Shown piece after piece: positions 39,904 through 50,408 of a DNA stretch of 64,000 nucleotides. Each line of letters starts with the position of its first letter. The first letter of the stretch is position 1. The notes under the pieces are model-generated. The model worked only from the letters and a program-made list of their open reading frames with translations, made no database searches and had not been told where the DNA came from. Location: contig NZ_BPWA01000001.1 in the NCBI RefSeq assembly GCF_020521555.1, positions 1,426,001 through 1,490,000 of the forward strand, in the 5' to 3' direction. Source of the DNA: Rodentibacter sp. JRC1 (GTDB taxonomy: Bacteria; Pseudomonadota; Gammaproteobacteria; Enterobacterales; Pasteurellaceae). The translations under genes were made by a program, and so were the position numbers.

Positions 39904-40602
39904 CTATTTTTGAGCGTTAGGGTGCTCAGGACCACTTGGGTTTTCATTTGGAATATTAATAATATTATCTATTAAAATTCCATTATTTATTAAAGCTTGT
40001 CTAACAAGGAATGGTAAAGCAAATCTATTTATAAAAGAAATATCTCTTATATATCCCTCATCTGAAATACAATCAACCCAATTTAGCAATGTTTGTTTAG
40101 TTAATACTTTAATATCTACAACTAACCAAGATGCGTCATCAATTGAATGTAAATGTATATGGTATATACCATCTTTTTTAGTTCGTATTCTATTAAAAAT
40201 AATTAAAATAAGATTATTATTTTCTAATTTATGAATAACAATTTTTAGATTAGGCTTAGTCCATTTAATTTTACAGTTTGGCTGATAATCAGTAAATGCT
40301 AGAGAAAAGATTATTTGACCTTCAACTTTATAAAACTTTTTCTCTTGTGTTTCATTATCTAGCCCATAGTACATTTTATAGCTTTTTCTTTTTAACGTAT
40401 TGCCATAAATTTCAATTAATGCTTTAAGTTGCTCTTCTGTACCTTGTTTTGTACCAGATTTCTATTCACTGACTACTGATTGCTGTGTGCGACATTTGTC
40501 TGCAATTTGTTTTTGTGTCCATCCATCATTTAATGCTAAAAGCACAAGTTCTTTAGTCTGTTTAAATCGTTTTTTCTTTGGTTTAGATGTATTAGTTTCC
40601 AT
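39904..40602 (-). pseudogene. HTH-containing gene of unknown function interrupted by an in-frame TAG
   Basis: A frame of 233 codons begins at ATG 40602 with a DNA-binding helix-turn-helix ([25 protein letters not shown], residues 22-46 in two parts). It hits TAG at codon 47 (40462-40464) and stays open in the same frame to 39904. The residue after SVVSE in such HTH proteins is commonly Trp (TGG to TAG is one change). The 156 residues after position 76 (MYYGLDNETQEKKFYKV onward) could be translated separately from an internal ATG at 40374. I do not recognise the C-terminal domain. AT content is high, unlike neighbouring metH, which suggests acquired DNA. Confidence 0.6.
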
Positions 40603-40744
40603 TTCATATACCAACTACGAATTAAGTTACACATAGTTTAACGGATAGTTTTCAGATTACAATTGATATATTTTTGATAAAAGAATGATATTCAGTGATA
40701 ATTGAGTGAGCTGATACAACCAGCTCTTGTATTAAAATCTCAAT

Positions 40745-43700
40745 CTACTTCATAGCCACACTCAACCATTTCAACATAGTCTTTTCATCCCACCCTTTTC
40801 TTTTCGCATAATCCTTCGCTTGATCTTCATCAATCCGTCCTAGGGTAAAATACTCACTTGCTGGGTGGGTGAAGTACCAGCCACATACACTCGCAGCTGG
40901 CCACATCGCAAAACTTTCGGTGAGTTTCATACCAACTCGTTGTTCGACTTCAAGGAGATCCCAAATAATCGCTTTTTCCGTGTGTTCGGGGCAGCTTGGG
41001 TAGCCGGGGGCGGGGCGGATGCCGATGTAGTCTTCTTTGATCAAGCGGTCGTTTTCTAAGGTTTCTTTGCTATATCCCCACACTTTAGTGCGCAGTTCAA
41101 AATGCAGGTATTCCGCCATTGCTTCGGCGAGGCGGTCGCCTACGGCTTGCAGTAATATGGCGTTGTAGTCGTCCCCTTTAGCTTTAAAGCCTTCGACTAA
41201 GTCGTGTTCTTCAATACCGGCACAGACGGCAAACATTCCGAGCCAATCTTTTTGACCGCTTGCACGGTCAGCGATAAAGTCACTCAAACAGAAATTGTAC
41301 GGGCTTTTGCTGTTTTTGCCTCGTTCCGTTTGTTGGCGGAGGTGATAGCTTTTGCCTGCCACTAAAGTGCGGTCAGAATCTCGGTAGATTTCAATATCAT
41401 CACCCACACGGTAGGCAGGAAAAATTCCCATTACGCCACTTGGGTTAAGCGTGCCATTTTTCTCCAGTTCATCGAGCATTATTTGAGCGTCATTCCACAC
41501 TTTGCGGGCTTCCTCACCGCCTTCTGGGTAATCGAAAGCGTCAGGGTAGCCACCCATTAAGCCCCACACTCGGAAGAATGGCGACCAGTCGATAAATTGG
41601 CGGAGTAGGGAAATCGGCACGTTTTTATATTCCACAATGCCTGTTTGGTTTGGTTGCGGCACTTGGTAATCCGCCCACTCACCGCTAAAGCCGTCAAAAC
41701 GGTTTGCCCGAGCTTCTTCAAGGGGAAGCTGCTTGCGTAGCGGTTTGCGGTTGGCGAAGGATTTTTGAATTTGCTCGTACTCTTTTTTCATTCGCTCCCA
41801 CAATTCCGCCTTGCTTTCAGGGTTCATCAGGGCGGCACAGACGGTTACGGCACGAGAGGCATTGGTGGTGTAAATCACTTCATAATCATATTTCGGATAA
41901 AGTTTAATCGCTGTGTGTTCTTTGGAGGTGGTCGCTCCGCCAATGAGTACGGGGATATTGAGTTTCAAGCGATTCATTTCCCCTAAAAAATACTCCATTT
42001 CGTCCAAACTTGGGGTAATCAAACCGCTCAAGCCGATAATATCCGCTTTTTCTTGAATGGCGGTGTCGATAATTTTATCCGCTGGTACCATCACGCCAAG
42101 GTCGATCACCTCAAAGTTATTACATTGCAAGACCACGCTGACGATATTTTTGCCGATGTCGTGTACATCGCCTTTGACGGTCGCAATCACCACCTTGCCG
42201 TTGTTTGAGCCTTTTTGCTTGGTAGCGTTGATAAAGGGTTCAAGGTAAGCGACTGATTGCTTCATCACTCGAGCGGATTTCACCACCTGCGGTAGGAACA
42301 TTTTACCCTCGCCAAACAGGTCGCCGACTACGTCCATTCCCGCCATTAACGGACCTTCGATCACTTCTAACGGCGAGGCAAACTGCTGACGAGCTTCTTC
42401 CGTATCTTCCACAATATGCGTGGTAATGCCTTTCACGAGGGCGTGTTTGAGACGTTCTTCCACTCTCCACGTTCGCCATTCGGCAAGGCTGTTATCACTG
42501 GTGGAAGCGGTCGAATTTCGGTATTTTTCAGCAATATCGATCAACCGTTCGGTCGCTTCTGCGTTGCGATTGAGCACCGCATCTTCCACAATTTCTCGCA
42601 ATTCAGGATCGAGATCGTCATAAATCGCCAACTGCCCTGCATTGACGATCCCCATATCCATTCCTGCCTTAATGGCGTGGTAGAGGAACACGGCGTGAAT
42701 GGCTTCTCGCATCACATTATTGCCACGGAAAGAGAAGGACACATTGGACACGCCCCCCGAAATTTTGGTGTAAGGGAGGGTTTGCTTAATGCGTTGGCAA
42801 GCGTTGATGAAATCCACGCCGTAGTTATTATGTTCTTCAATCCCTGTGCCGATGGCGAAAATATTGGGGTCAAAAATAATGTCTTCGGGTGGGAAATCGA
42901 GCTGATCCACTAAAATTCGGTAAGCTCGGGTACAGATTTCGACTTTACGTTCTTCCGTATCCGCTTGCCCCACTTCATCAAATGCCATCACGACCACCGC
43001 CGCCCCATAACGGCGAATTAGCTTGGCCTGCTGAATAAATTTTTCCTCACCCTCTTTAAGAGAAATGGAGTTCACAATCCCCTTGCCTTGAATGGATTGT
43101 AGCCCAGCTTCAATCACTTCCCATTTACTTGAGTCGATCATCACCGGCACTTTTGCTGCATCGGGTTCGGTTGCCATAATATTAAGGAAACGGGTCATAC
43201 ATTTTTGTGAATCGAGCAATGCCTCATCCATATTCACATCAATCACTTGAGCCCCGTTTTCTACTTGCTCAATGGCAATCTCAATCGCTTCGGCAAATCG
43301 GTCTTCTTTGATCAATTTTTTGAATTTTGCCGAACCTGTAACGTTGTTGCGTTCGCCCACATTCACAAACAGGCTTTCGTCATCAATGGTCAGCGGTTCA
43401 AGCCCCGACAGTCGCATTGCTGTTTTAATTTCAGGCAAGGGGCGAGGCTTCACGCCTTGCATTGCATCGGCAAAGGCTTTGATATGCTCTGGCGTTGTGC
43501 CACAGCAGCCACCGACAATATTTAAAAAGCCACTTTCCGCCCATTCTTTAATATGGGCTGCCATATCAACCGCACTTAAATCGTAACCCCCAAAGGCATT
43601 CGGCAAGCCTGCATTGGGGTGAGCGGACACATAACATTCGCTGATTTTAGCCAGTTGCTCCATATATTGGCGGAGTTCTTTCGGCCCTAAGGCACAGTTC

Positions 43701-44449
43701 AACCCAAAGCTAATCGGCTTGGCGTGGCGGAGGGAATTGTAAAAGGCTTCGGTTGTCTGCCCCGAAAGGGTTCTCCCTGAAGCATCGGTGATCGTGCCAG
43801 AGATCATAATCGGCAATTTCACCCCTAATTCTTCAAACACTTCATCAATGGCAAATACCGCAGCTTTTGCGTTGAGGGTATCAAAAATGGTTTCCACCAA
43901 AATAATATCCGCTCCCCCTGTAATCAAGCCACGGGTGGCTTCACCATAGGCTTCGACTAATTGCATAAAGGTAATATTGCGGAAACTTGGGTCATTCACG
44001 TCGGGGGAAATGGAGGCGGTGCGGTTAGTTGGCCCTAGCACGCCAGCGACAAATCTTGGTTTTTCAGGGGTGGAATATTTATCGCATAGATCACGGGCAA
44101 GTTTTGCTCCTGCAAAATTCAGCTCATAAGCGACCGCTTGCAAATCATAATCTGCTTGGGCAATGGTGGTGGCACTGAAGGTGTTGGTTTCAATAATATC
44201 CGCCCCTGCCTGTAAATATTGCTCGTGAATTTCACCAATCACATCAGGACGAGTGAGGGTGAGCAGATCATTATTGCCACGCAAATCAATCGGACTATCG
44301 GCAAATCGGCTCCCCCGAAAGTCTGCTTCAGTCAGTTTATATTTTTGAATCATCGTCCCCATCGCCCCGTCTAAAATTAAGATGCGTTGGGCGAGAGCGG
44401 CTTCTAATAGGATGGTGCGTTCTGGCGTAGTCATTGCGATTTGAGACAT
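40745..44449 (-). CDS. metH: Cobalamin-dependent methionine synthase
   Basis: Transfers a methyl group from methyltetrahydrofolate to homocysteine through cobalamin. Length 1234 matches E. coli (1227). Modules in order: homocysteine-binding (about 10-340, zinc Cys in GLNCALGP and [10 protein letters not shown]), folate-binding (about 365-650, [14 protein letters not shown]), cobalamin-binding with DxHxxG in GDVHDIGKN (about residue 765), and the AdoMet activation domain with [12 protein letters not shown] near 1150. No cobalamin riboswitch was seen upstream. H. influenzae, from memory, uses only MetE. The gene carries both Haemophilus-type and Actinobacillus-type uptake signals. It is higher in GC than the adjacent restriction island. 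Confidence 0.98.
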   Translation of the reverse strand: MSQIAMTTPERTILLEAALAQRILILDGAMGTMIQKYKLTEADFRGSRFADSPIDLRGNNDLLTLTRPDVIGEIHEQYLQAGADIIETNTFSATTIAQADYDLQAVAYELNFAGAKLARDLCDKYSTPEKPRFVAGVLGPTNRTASISPDVNDPSFRNITFMQLVEAYGEATRGLITGGADIILVETIFDTLNAKAAVFAIDEVFEELGVKLPIMISGTITDASGRTLSGQTTEAFYNSLRHAKPISFGLNCALGPKELRQYMEQLAKISECYVSAHPNAGLPNAFGGYDLSAVDMAAHIKEWAESGFLNIVGGCCGTTPEHIKAFADAMQGVKPRPLPEIKTAMRLSGLEPLTIDDESLFVNVGERNNVTGSAKFKKLIKEDRFAEAIEIAIEQVENGAQVIDVNMDEALLDSQKCMTRFLNIMATEPDAAKVPVMIDSSKWEVIEAGLQSIQGKGIVNSISLKEGEEKFIQQAKLIRRYGAAVVVMAFDEVGQADTEERKVEICTRAYRILVDQLDFPPEDIIFDPNIFAIGTGIEEHNNYGVDFINACQRIKQTLPYTKISGGVSNVSFSFRGNNVMREAIHAVFLYHAIKAGMDMGIVNAGQLAIYDDLDPELREIVEDAVLNRNAEATERLIDIAEKYRNSTASTSDNSLAEWRTWRVEERLKHALVKGITTHIVEDTEEARQQFASPLEVIEGPLMAGMDVVGDLFGEGKMFLPQVVKSARVMKQSVAYLEPFINATKQKGSNNGKVVIATVKGDVHDIGKNIVSVVLQCNNFEVIDLGVMVPADKIIDTAIQEKADIIGLSGLITPSLDEMEYFLGEMNRLKLNIPVLIGGATTSKEHTAIKLYPKYDYEVIYTTNASRAVTVCAALMNPESKAELWERMKKEYEQIQKSFANRKPLRKQLPLEEARANRFDGFSGEWADYQVPQPNQTGIVEYKNVPISLLRQFIDWSPFFRVWGLMGGYPDAFDYPEGGEEARKVWNDAQIMLDELEKNGTLNPSGVMGIFPAYRVGDDIEIYRDSDRTLVAGKSYHLRQQTERGKNSKSPYNFCLSDFIADRASGQKDWLGMFAVCAGIEEHDLVEGFKAKGDDYNAILLQAVGDRLAEAMAEYLHFELRTKVWGYSKETLENDRLIKEDYIGIRPAPGYPSCPEHTEKAIIWDLLEVEQRVGMKLTESFAMWPAASVCGWYFTHPASEYFTLGRIDEDQAKDYAKRKGWDEKTMLKWLSVAMK

Positions 44450-44570
44450 AAAAGTTCCTGCTAATTAAACATTCGAAAATAAGTGAAAGTTTACTCTGCT
44501 TGAAGGGATTGAGCAATGAGAGTAAGGAGAAAGAAGGGAAAAGAGGAGTTAAAATTTCTCATATTTTGCA

Positions 44571-44786
44571 GTTATTATGTAACATTTGCACAAAGCAAAG
44601 TAGGGTGCGTTAGCCAAAGGCGTAACGCACCATTAAACCCAAATTGGGTGCGTTACGGCAAGCCTAACGCACCCTACCCCTTGTGCCCATCATTAAAAAC
44701 TCCCTTTTTAAATCGGTGGGCAAAAATGCGCCCCCTACGGGATCAATGGTATCTACGATGTGTTGTGTTACTGCTGCACAATACCG
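44571..44786. mobile_element. MITE-like element, copy D (long form)
   Basis: About 216 bp between metH and the cyuA-like gene. Left end GTTATTATGTAACATTTGC and right end CTGCTGCACAATACCG follow the family ends; the TAGGGTGCGTTAGC/GCGTAACGCACC core is intact. About 60 extra bp lie before the right end. No clear target duplication remains. The rest of the 380-bp gap holds only an uptake signal (about 44804) and the metH leader. Confidence 0.72.
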
Positions 44787-44829
44787 AAAAATTTCGTGTT
44801 TTTTGACCGCACTTTTTAAAGATGATGAT

Positions 44830-46140
44830 TTACGGGCAGGGTTTACTTACCATAATTTCAATTACTTGACGATCGATATGTTGCATACTTTTGGAAGCGA
44901 TTGCGCATAGATTATCAATGCTACGATCGAGATCGTGTTCAACAATGCCTTCGTTACCTGTTACACAGGTTTCGTCCATTGCCATTAGGACGGATTTATA
45001 ACCTGAAGCGACACTGGTGGAAACTTTCATTGCGCAACTATTTGCCGCGCCATCACAGATGATGCCGCTAATGTCACCGATCATACTGCAAATACCCATA
45101 CTGGCGGTTTTAAATTTACCCGTGAGCAAATAAGAAATGCCTGCACAACTTCCCATTGAGGCGGTGGTGACGGCACAAAGTGCGGATAATTTGGGTAATT
45201 TACTGTGAATATAAATCGCCATTAAATGGGATAAAAATAAAGCACGAAGGCGTTTTTCTTCATCGACTTTTAAATAATCCGATACCACCACAACCGGCAT
45301 TGTTGCGGCAATTCCTTGATTTCCGGATCCGGAATTACTCATCGCGGGCAATGTTGCGCCTCCCATTCTGGCATCTGATGCTGCGGTAGTTTCGATCATA
45401 ATTTTGCTGAGTAAATCGTCAGAGATTAAGCCGCTGCCGACTTGTTTGCGCAAGGTTCTGCCGATGTGTAAACCATAATTTTCGCGTAAACCTTCGTTAG
45501 AAAGGGCACGATTAAGTTCGGCTGCTTGTCTGATAAAGCGAATTTTCTCTAACGCCACTTGGCAGGAAAAATCAAAAATTTCGCGTGCAGTAACCTGTTT
45601 GAAAATATCGTAAGGATCGCAATCGGTGCATTCATTTACCGTTTTTTCAAATAACACTTCACCATTTTTTTCAATCAAAATGATATTAGTGTGCTGATCT
45701 TGAATGGCGACTTTTACCCAATCATTACCGGCAAATAATACCGCTTCGGAATACAAAATATGCTCGGTCGGATAAATATCCACAGAAATGCATTTTTGCT
45801 CCAGCATTGCTTTGGCATTTGAGACTTGTTCCGCAGTGATATGTTTTAATACTTGTAAACCGCCATCGGGATCGCCACCTAATGCCCCAATCGCCGCAGC
45901 AATCGGCAAGCCGACCATACCCGTTCCCGGTACGGCGACGCCTAAACCGTTTTTCATTAAATTGGGTGAAACTTTCGCTTCAATTTTGGTCGGTGTTTTA
46001 CCCAAATATTTCGCTGCCGTAGCAGAAGCCAATGCAAGGGAGATAGGTTCGGTACAACCTAATGCCGGCACAACATCACGCTCGACAATGTGAAGTAACG
46101 GTTCTTCGATTTCTTTTAGTCTTTCTTGGTTCATTATCAT
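44830..46140 (-). CDS. cyuA: UPF0597/CyuA-type L-cysteine desulfidase family protein
   Basis: A 436-residue protein of the YhaM family; E. coli CyuA breaks cysteine into pyruvate, ammonia and sulfide using an iron-sulfur cluster. Candidate cluster cysteines are in LGCTEPISLAL (about residue 29) and the C-terminal CSMIGDISGIICDGAANSCA region. Glycine-rich blocks PGTGMVGLPIAAAIGALGG and SGSGNQGIAAT are conserved. It follows polA by 21 bp on the same strand, as in H. influenzae (HI0855 beside HI0856), so co-transcription is likely. The enzyme activity is inferred from family members. Confidence 0.85.
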   Translation of the reverse strand: MIMNQERLKEIEEPLLHIVERDVVPALGCTEPISLALASATAAKYLGKTPTKIEAKVSPNLMKNGLGVAVPGTGMVGLPIAAAIGALGGDPDGGLQVLKHITAEQVSNAKAMLEQKCISVDIYPTEHILYSEAVLFAGNDWVKVAIQDQHTNIILIEKNGEVLFEKTVNECTDCDPYDIFKQVTAREIFDFSCQVALEKIRFIRQAAELNRALSNEGLRENYGLHIGRTLRKQVGSGLISDDLLSKIMIETTAASDARMGGATLPAMSNSGSGNQGIAATMPVVVVSDYLKVDEEKRLRALFLSHLMAIYIHSKLPKLSALCAVTTASMGSCAGISYLLTGKFKTASMGICSMIGDISGIICDGAANSCAMKVSTSVASGYKSVLMAMDETCVTGNEGIVEHDLDRSIDNLCAIASKSMQHIDRQVIEIMVSKPCP

Positions 46141-46161
46141 CTTTTTTCGTTTGTTAACCGA

Positions 46162-48954
46162 TTAATGGGCTTCATCCCAATTTTTGCCCACGCCCACTTC
46201 TACAATTAATGGAACGACAAGATTGGCGGCAGTTTCCATATATTGCTTAATTAGCGGACGGAAAAACTCGACTTTTTCCGACCGCACTTCAAATACTAAT
46301 TCATCATGTACCTGCATAATCATTTCAATATCGGGATCATTGCGTACAAATTCGTCTAATTTAATCATCGCCCGTTTGATAATATCCGCAGCGGTTCCCT
46401 GCATTGGCGCATTAATTGCCACACGTTCCGCGCCTTTACGGCGCATACTGTTATTGGAATTAATCTCCGGTAAGTACAAACGGCGACCGAATAAGGTTTC
46501 CACATATCCCTGTGCTTTGGCTTTTTCGCGGATGTCATTCATAAAGTGTTGCACGCCCGGGTAGCGTTGGAAATATAAATCCATATATTTTTGTGCATCC
46601 GAACGTGGAATTCCAAGCTGGCGAGAAAGTCCGAATGCGGACATACCGTAAATCAAACCGAAGTTAATAGCTTTTGCGTTACGGCGTTGTTCACTCGTTA
46701 CTTCATCTTGAGGTATTCCGAAGATTTCTGCGGCAGTCGCTCGGTGAATATCTTTGCCTTGGGCAAAGGCTTGAATGAGACCTTGGTCGTTCGACAAATG
46801 CGCCATAATGCGTAATTCGATTTGGGAGTAATCTGCCGCCATAACGGAATATCCCTCACGGGCAATAAAGGCTTGGCGAATGCGGCGACCTTCCTCATTA
46901 CGAATCGGAATGTTCTGCAAGTTCGGATCACTGGAAGACAAACGTCCTGTTGCGGTTACCGCCTGATGATACGAAGTATGCACACGCCCGGTTTGTGCAT
47001 TTACCATTTGCGGAAGTTTATCGGTGTAGGTGGATTTTAACTTGCTCAAGCCTCGATGCTCTACCAGCATTTTTGGTAATTCATGGCTGTAAGCGAGTTC
47101 TTCTAATACTTCTTCATTGGTTGAGGGCGCACCTTTAGGGGTTTTTTGCAGTATCGGTAAGCCGAGAGTATCAAATAGAATTTCTTGTAACTGTTTGGGG
47201 GAAGCAAGATTAAATTTTTGTCCCGCCAGTTCGTAGGCTTGTTCTTCAAGTGCGGTCAATCTGGCGGCAATTTCTTTAGATTGCATAAAGAGTGCATCAC
47301 TGTCAATCAACACGCCGGTGCGTTCCATACGGGAAAGCACGCTTAATAATGGTAATTCCATTTCTTCAAAGAGAGTTACAAGGCTTGGTTCTTCTTGTAA
47401 TTTTGTCCATAAAGCCTGTTGTAATTTCATTGTGACATCCGCATCTTCAGCTGCATATTCGGCGGATTGTTCTAATGGAATTTGATTGAACGTAAGCTGA
47501 TTTTTACCTTTGCCGGCGATGTCTTCAAACCGAATAGTTTGATGCCCTAAATAGCGTTTGGCAAGATCATCCATATTGTGGCGACCTGTGCTATTTAGCA
47601 CGTAAGATTCAAGCATCGTATCAAATGCTACACCTTGTACTTCAATACCGTTACGCGCCAAAATAGTGAGATCGTATTTGATATTTTGCCCCACTTTTTT
47701 GATGTCGGTATTTTCCAAAATCGGTTTTAAGGCTGAAAGTGCGGTTGTTTTTTCTAACGTTTTCGGTGCGCCGAGATAATCTAATTGTAGCGGTAAATAA
47801 GCGGCTTCGCCATTTTCTAAGGCAAAAGAAAGCCCGACTAAGTTTGCCGACATATAATCCAGACTATCGGTTTCCGTATCCAAAGCAATAAGGTTGGCTT
47901 GTGAAAGTTTTTCAACCCAGCGGTGAAGATCCGCTTCGGTGAGTAAGGTTTCGTATCGGCTGCGATCAATTTGAATTTCAGGTAAATTTTCAACCGCACT
48001 TGTCGTTGCCGAGGTAGCTTGATAGGCATTAATTTTTACCGGTTGCTCCGAGCTTTTCGTGATAGAATCTTTCCCGTTCATCACTTCGTTTAACCAACGC
48101 TTAAATTCATAGCGGGCGAAATATTCGGTGAGTTGATCATTTTGGCTTTCACCGAGCAACAATTCTTCCGGTGTAATATCGAGTTCCACATCGGTTTTAA
48201 TGGTGGCAAGGGTGTAAGACAAGTCCGCCATCGTTTTTTGGGCAAATAATTTTTCGCCTAATTTTTTCGCTCCGCGGATGGGTAAATCCGCCACTTTTTC
48301 AAGATTGGCATAAATTTCCGCCATATTGCCGATACCCTGTAAAAGTCCCAATGCGGTTTTTTCACCTACGCCTGCAACCCCCGGAATGTTATCAACGCTA
48401 TCGCCCATCAGCGCAAGGTAATCAATAATGAGTTCCGGTGGAATGCCGTATTTTTCGATTACGGCTTCACGATCAAGTAAGCTGTTATTCATCGTGTTGA
48501 TAAGCATAATGTTATCATCGACTAACTGAGCCATATCTTTATCACCGGTGCTAATCAGCACTTTTTTGCCGACTTGTGAGGCTTGCACGGCAAGCGTGCC
48601 GATAACATCGTCCGCTTCCACGCCTTCTACGACTAAAAGCGGAATGCCGAGTGCGCGGATAATATCGTGTAAAGGTTGTATTTGTTTACGCAGATCATCG
48701 GGCATCGGTGGACGGTGAGATTTATATTGTTCAAATATTTCATCACGAAACGTTTTCCCTTTGGCATCAAATACGACGGCAATATGGCTGGGTTGTACCT
48801 GTGAGATCAGGCTTTTGAGCATATTTAACACACCGTACATCGCACCGGTAGGTTCTCCCACCGAATTGGTTAACGGAGGAAATGCGTGAAATGCGCGGTA
48901 TAAATAAGAAGAGCCATCCACTAATACCAGCGGGTTTGCTGCGATTTGTGCCAT
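46162..48954 (-). CDS. polA: DNA polymerase I
   Basis: Repair and Okazaki-fragment-processing polymerase, 930 residues (E. coli 928). N-terminal 5'-3' exonuclease (about 1-290: [40 protein letters not shown]). The 3'-5' proofreading domain is active-looking ([12 protein letters not shown], about 358). Polymerase motifs are [41 protein letters not shown]. Three Haemophilus-type uptake signals lie inside. Divergent from zapA across 160 bp. Confidence 0.99.
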   Translation of the reverse strand: MAQIAANPLVLVDGSSYLYRAFHAFPPLTNSVGEPTGAMYGVLNMLKSLISQVQPSHIAVVFDAKGKTFRDEIFEQYKSHRPPMPDDLRKQIQPLHDIIRALGIPLLVVEGVEADDVIGTLAVQASQVGKKVLISTGDKDMAQLVDDNIMLINTMNNSLLDREAVIEKYGIPPELIIDYLALMGDSVDNIPGVAGVGEKTALGLLQGIGNMAEIYANLEKVADLPIRGAKKLGEKLFAQKTMADLSYTLATIKTDVELDITPEELLLGESQNDQLTEYFARYEFKRWLNEVMNGKDSITKSSEQPVKINAYQATSATTSAVENLPEIQIDRSRYETLLTEADLHRWVEKLSQANLIALDTETDSLDYMSANLVGLSFALENGEAAYLPLQLDYLGAPKTLEKTTALSALKPILENTDIKKVGQNIKYDLTILARNGIEVQGVAFDTMLESYVLNSTGRHNMDDLAKRYLGHQTIRFEDIAGKGKNQLTFNQIPLEQSAEYAAEDADVTMKLQQALWTKLQEEPSLVTLFEEMELPLLSVLSRMERTGVLIDSDALFMQSKEIAARLTALEEQAYELAGQKFNLASPKQLQEILFDTLGLPILQKTPKGAPSTNEEVLEELAYSHELPKMLVEHRGLSKLKSTYTDKLPQMVNAQTGRVHTSYHQAVTATGRLSSSDPNLQNIPIRNEEGRRIRQAFIAREGYSVMAADYSQIELRIMAHLSNDQGLIQAFAQGKDIHRATAAEIFGIPQDEVTSEQRRNAKAINFGLIYGMSAFGLSRQLGIPRSDAQKYMDLYFQRYPGVQHFMNDIREKAKAQGYVETLFGRRLYLPEINSNNSMRRKGAERVAINAPMQGTAADIIKRAMIKLDEFVRNDPDIEMIMQVHDELVFEVRSEKVEFFRPLIKQYMETAANLVVPLIVEVGVGKNWDEAH

Positions 48955-49114
48955 ATAAATCCCGTTTGAAAGTCAGAAAATGCAAGTATTATAACGTAAA
49001 TTCGGATGGGGTGCGAATGGATAAAAGCTCGCCGATTGTTTGTAAAGTATATGACGAAAAACGCTGGCTATGGCATAATGCCACCCATTCAAAATGGAAG
49101 TAAAGGGAAGTACA

Positions 49115-49411
49115 ATGTCATTAAAATCGGTTGAAATTGTCGTGTTAGGGCAAGTATTACGTTTAAATGTGCCTCATGAGCAAGAGGAAGCTTTGCGTCA
49201 AGCCGCATACAATTTAGACGCCTTGGTTTCCGAAATGAAGGAAAAAACAGGATTGATTCAACTTGATCGCGTGCTTTCTATTGTGGCATTGAATTTAAGT
49301 TTTGAATTGACCCAAGAAAAAAATAAAAATGCACAGATTGAAGATGTGTTGAAAACGCGAATTCAGCAGTTGGATCATTCATTGGAGAGTGTTCGTTCAA
49401 CAAGAGAATAA
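49115..49411 (+). CDS. zapA: Cell division protein ZapA
   Basis: FtsZ-bundling protein, 98 residues. N-terminal globular part has EIVVLGQVLRLNVPHEQEEALRQAA, and the C-terminal half is a coiled coil (LTQEKNKNAQIEDVLKTRIQQLDHSL). ATG 49115 is preferred, with RBS AAAGGGA; an ATG at 49094 would add seven atypical residues. The zapA-6S RNA-fau order is the standard gammaproteobacterial arrangement. Confidence 0.94.
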   Translation: MSLKSVEIVVLGQVLRLNVPHEQEEALRQAAYNLDALVSEMKEKTGLIQLDRVLSIVALNLSFELTQEKNKNAQIEDVLKTRIQQLDHSLESVRSTRE

Positions 49412-49490
49412 TTTGTGCGCAAGATCACAAATTTTAGAAATTACTACTGGTAAAAAAACAGCGTTTCGGCTAGTATAAAGCCCATAAAAG

Positions 49491-49697
49491 ATTTCCTGGA
49501 GTGCTCGTCAGTGGGCTATGTCCCTGAGCCGATACTTAAAATCTTATAAATCGGTTTCCCGTCATTGGTGTGTAGGCTTTGCCTTTATTTTTCTCCTGAA
49601 AAATAAAGGAATTAAGAAACCTGAAGATGACCTTATCGATTTCCTTGAACCGTCGGGTTCAAGGACTACCGCCCGCAACGGCACTCTGGGTCCTTCC
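49491..49697 (+). ncRNA. ssrS: 6S RNA
   Basis: Small RNA that binds sigma-70 RNA polymerase in stationary phase. Recognised by position between zapA and fau and by hallmark segments: GTCCCTGAGCCGATACTT on the 5' side, CCTTGAACCGTCGGGTTCAAGG-type hairpin (about 49647-49668) and the closing stem GAGTGC/GCACTC near both ends. The first base is placed at ATTTCC (49491) by comparison with E. coli; the 3' end is approximate. A likely -10 (TATAAA, about 49474) precedes it. An open frame running through it from 49518 is spurious. Confidence 0.92.
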
Positions 49698-49709
49698 CCT
49701 TTCATTTCT

Positions 49710-50273
49710 ATGAGTATTCAACAACGTAGTCAAATTCGTCGTCAAGTTCGTAAAACTCGTGCAAATTTAACCGCACTTCAGCAGCAACGGGCGGAACAAA
49801 CCGTTACACTTCAAGCTCTTGATTTAATTCAACAGCGTCAAGCACAGAACATCGCCCTATATCTTTCTTTTGATGGTGAAATTTCCACCCACGCCTTAAT
49901 AAAAAAACTTTGGGAACAAAATAAGAGTGTGTTCTTGCCGGTATTACACCCTTTTGCCGAACATCATTTATTATTTTTACGTTATTTACCGGATACGCCT
50001 TTGGTGCAAAATCAATTTGGGATTTGGGAACCGAAACTCAATGTACAAAATGTGTTGCCGTTAAATGAGTTAGATATTTTATTCACCCCCTTGGTGGCTT
50101 TTGATAAACATGGCAATCGTCTTGGAATGGGCGGTGGCTTTTATGATCGTACGTTGCAACATTGGCAAAAAAAATCTTTTATTCCCGTGGGATTGGCGCA
50201 TAGCTGTCAGCAATTTGAATCCTTACCTGTTGAATCTTGGGATGTGCCGCTTTTTGCTATTTTGGTTGGGTAA
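49710..50273 (+). CDS. fau: 5-formyltetrahydrofolate cyclo-ligase
   Basis: Converts 5-formyl-THF to 5,10-methenyl-THF with ATP; 187 residues (E. coli YgfA/Fau 182). Family features are RRQVRKTRANL at the N-terminus and the ATP/folate block LFTPLVAFDKHGNRLGMGGGFYDR (about 121-144). Start ATG 49710 follows the end of the 6S RNA directly; a longer frame from 49518 would overlap that RNA and adds unrelated residues. It is probably transcribed together with 6S RNA. Confidence 0.93.
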   Translation: MSIQQRSQIRRQVRKTRANLTALQQQRAEQTVTLQALDLIQQRQAQNIALYLSFDGEISTHALIKKLWEQNKSVFLPVLHPFAEHHLLFLRYLPDTPLVQNQFGIWEPKLNVQNVLPLNELDILFTPLVAFDKHGNRLGMGGGFYDRTLQHWQKKSFIPVGLAHSCQQFESLPVESWDVPLFAILVG

Positions 50274-50329
50274 AATCTATCATCTTAATCAAATTGATAG
50301 GTAAAACTAAAAAATATTTCGCGTTTTCT

Positions 50330-50364
50330 CTTGAAATCCCCTCAAATGCTCTTACTTATTTTGT
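50330..50364 (+). promoter_or_regulatory. Possible heat-shock (sigma-32) promoter of clpB
   Basis: CTTGAAA matches the sigma-32 -35 element about 75 bp upstream of clpB. The -10 region (CTTACTTATT, about 14 bp on) fits CCCCATNT poorly, so this is tentative. Confidence 0.3.
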
Positions 50365-50408
50365 GTGAAAGGCGAAAGCCATTATGAGTCTCAAAATAAG
50401 GAAAAGGT

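Noticed and set aside
40462-40464. TAG as a recoded codon (for example pyrrolysine)
   Set aside because: Nothing in this kind of organism supports it; loss by point mutation is simpler.
49518-49709. N-terminal extension of the fau frame
   Set aside because: It runs through the 6S RNA sequence and adds no homology; the folate enzyme begins at 49710.
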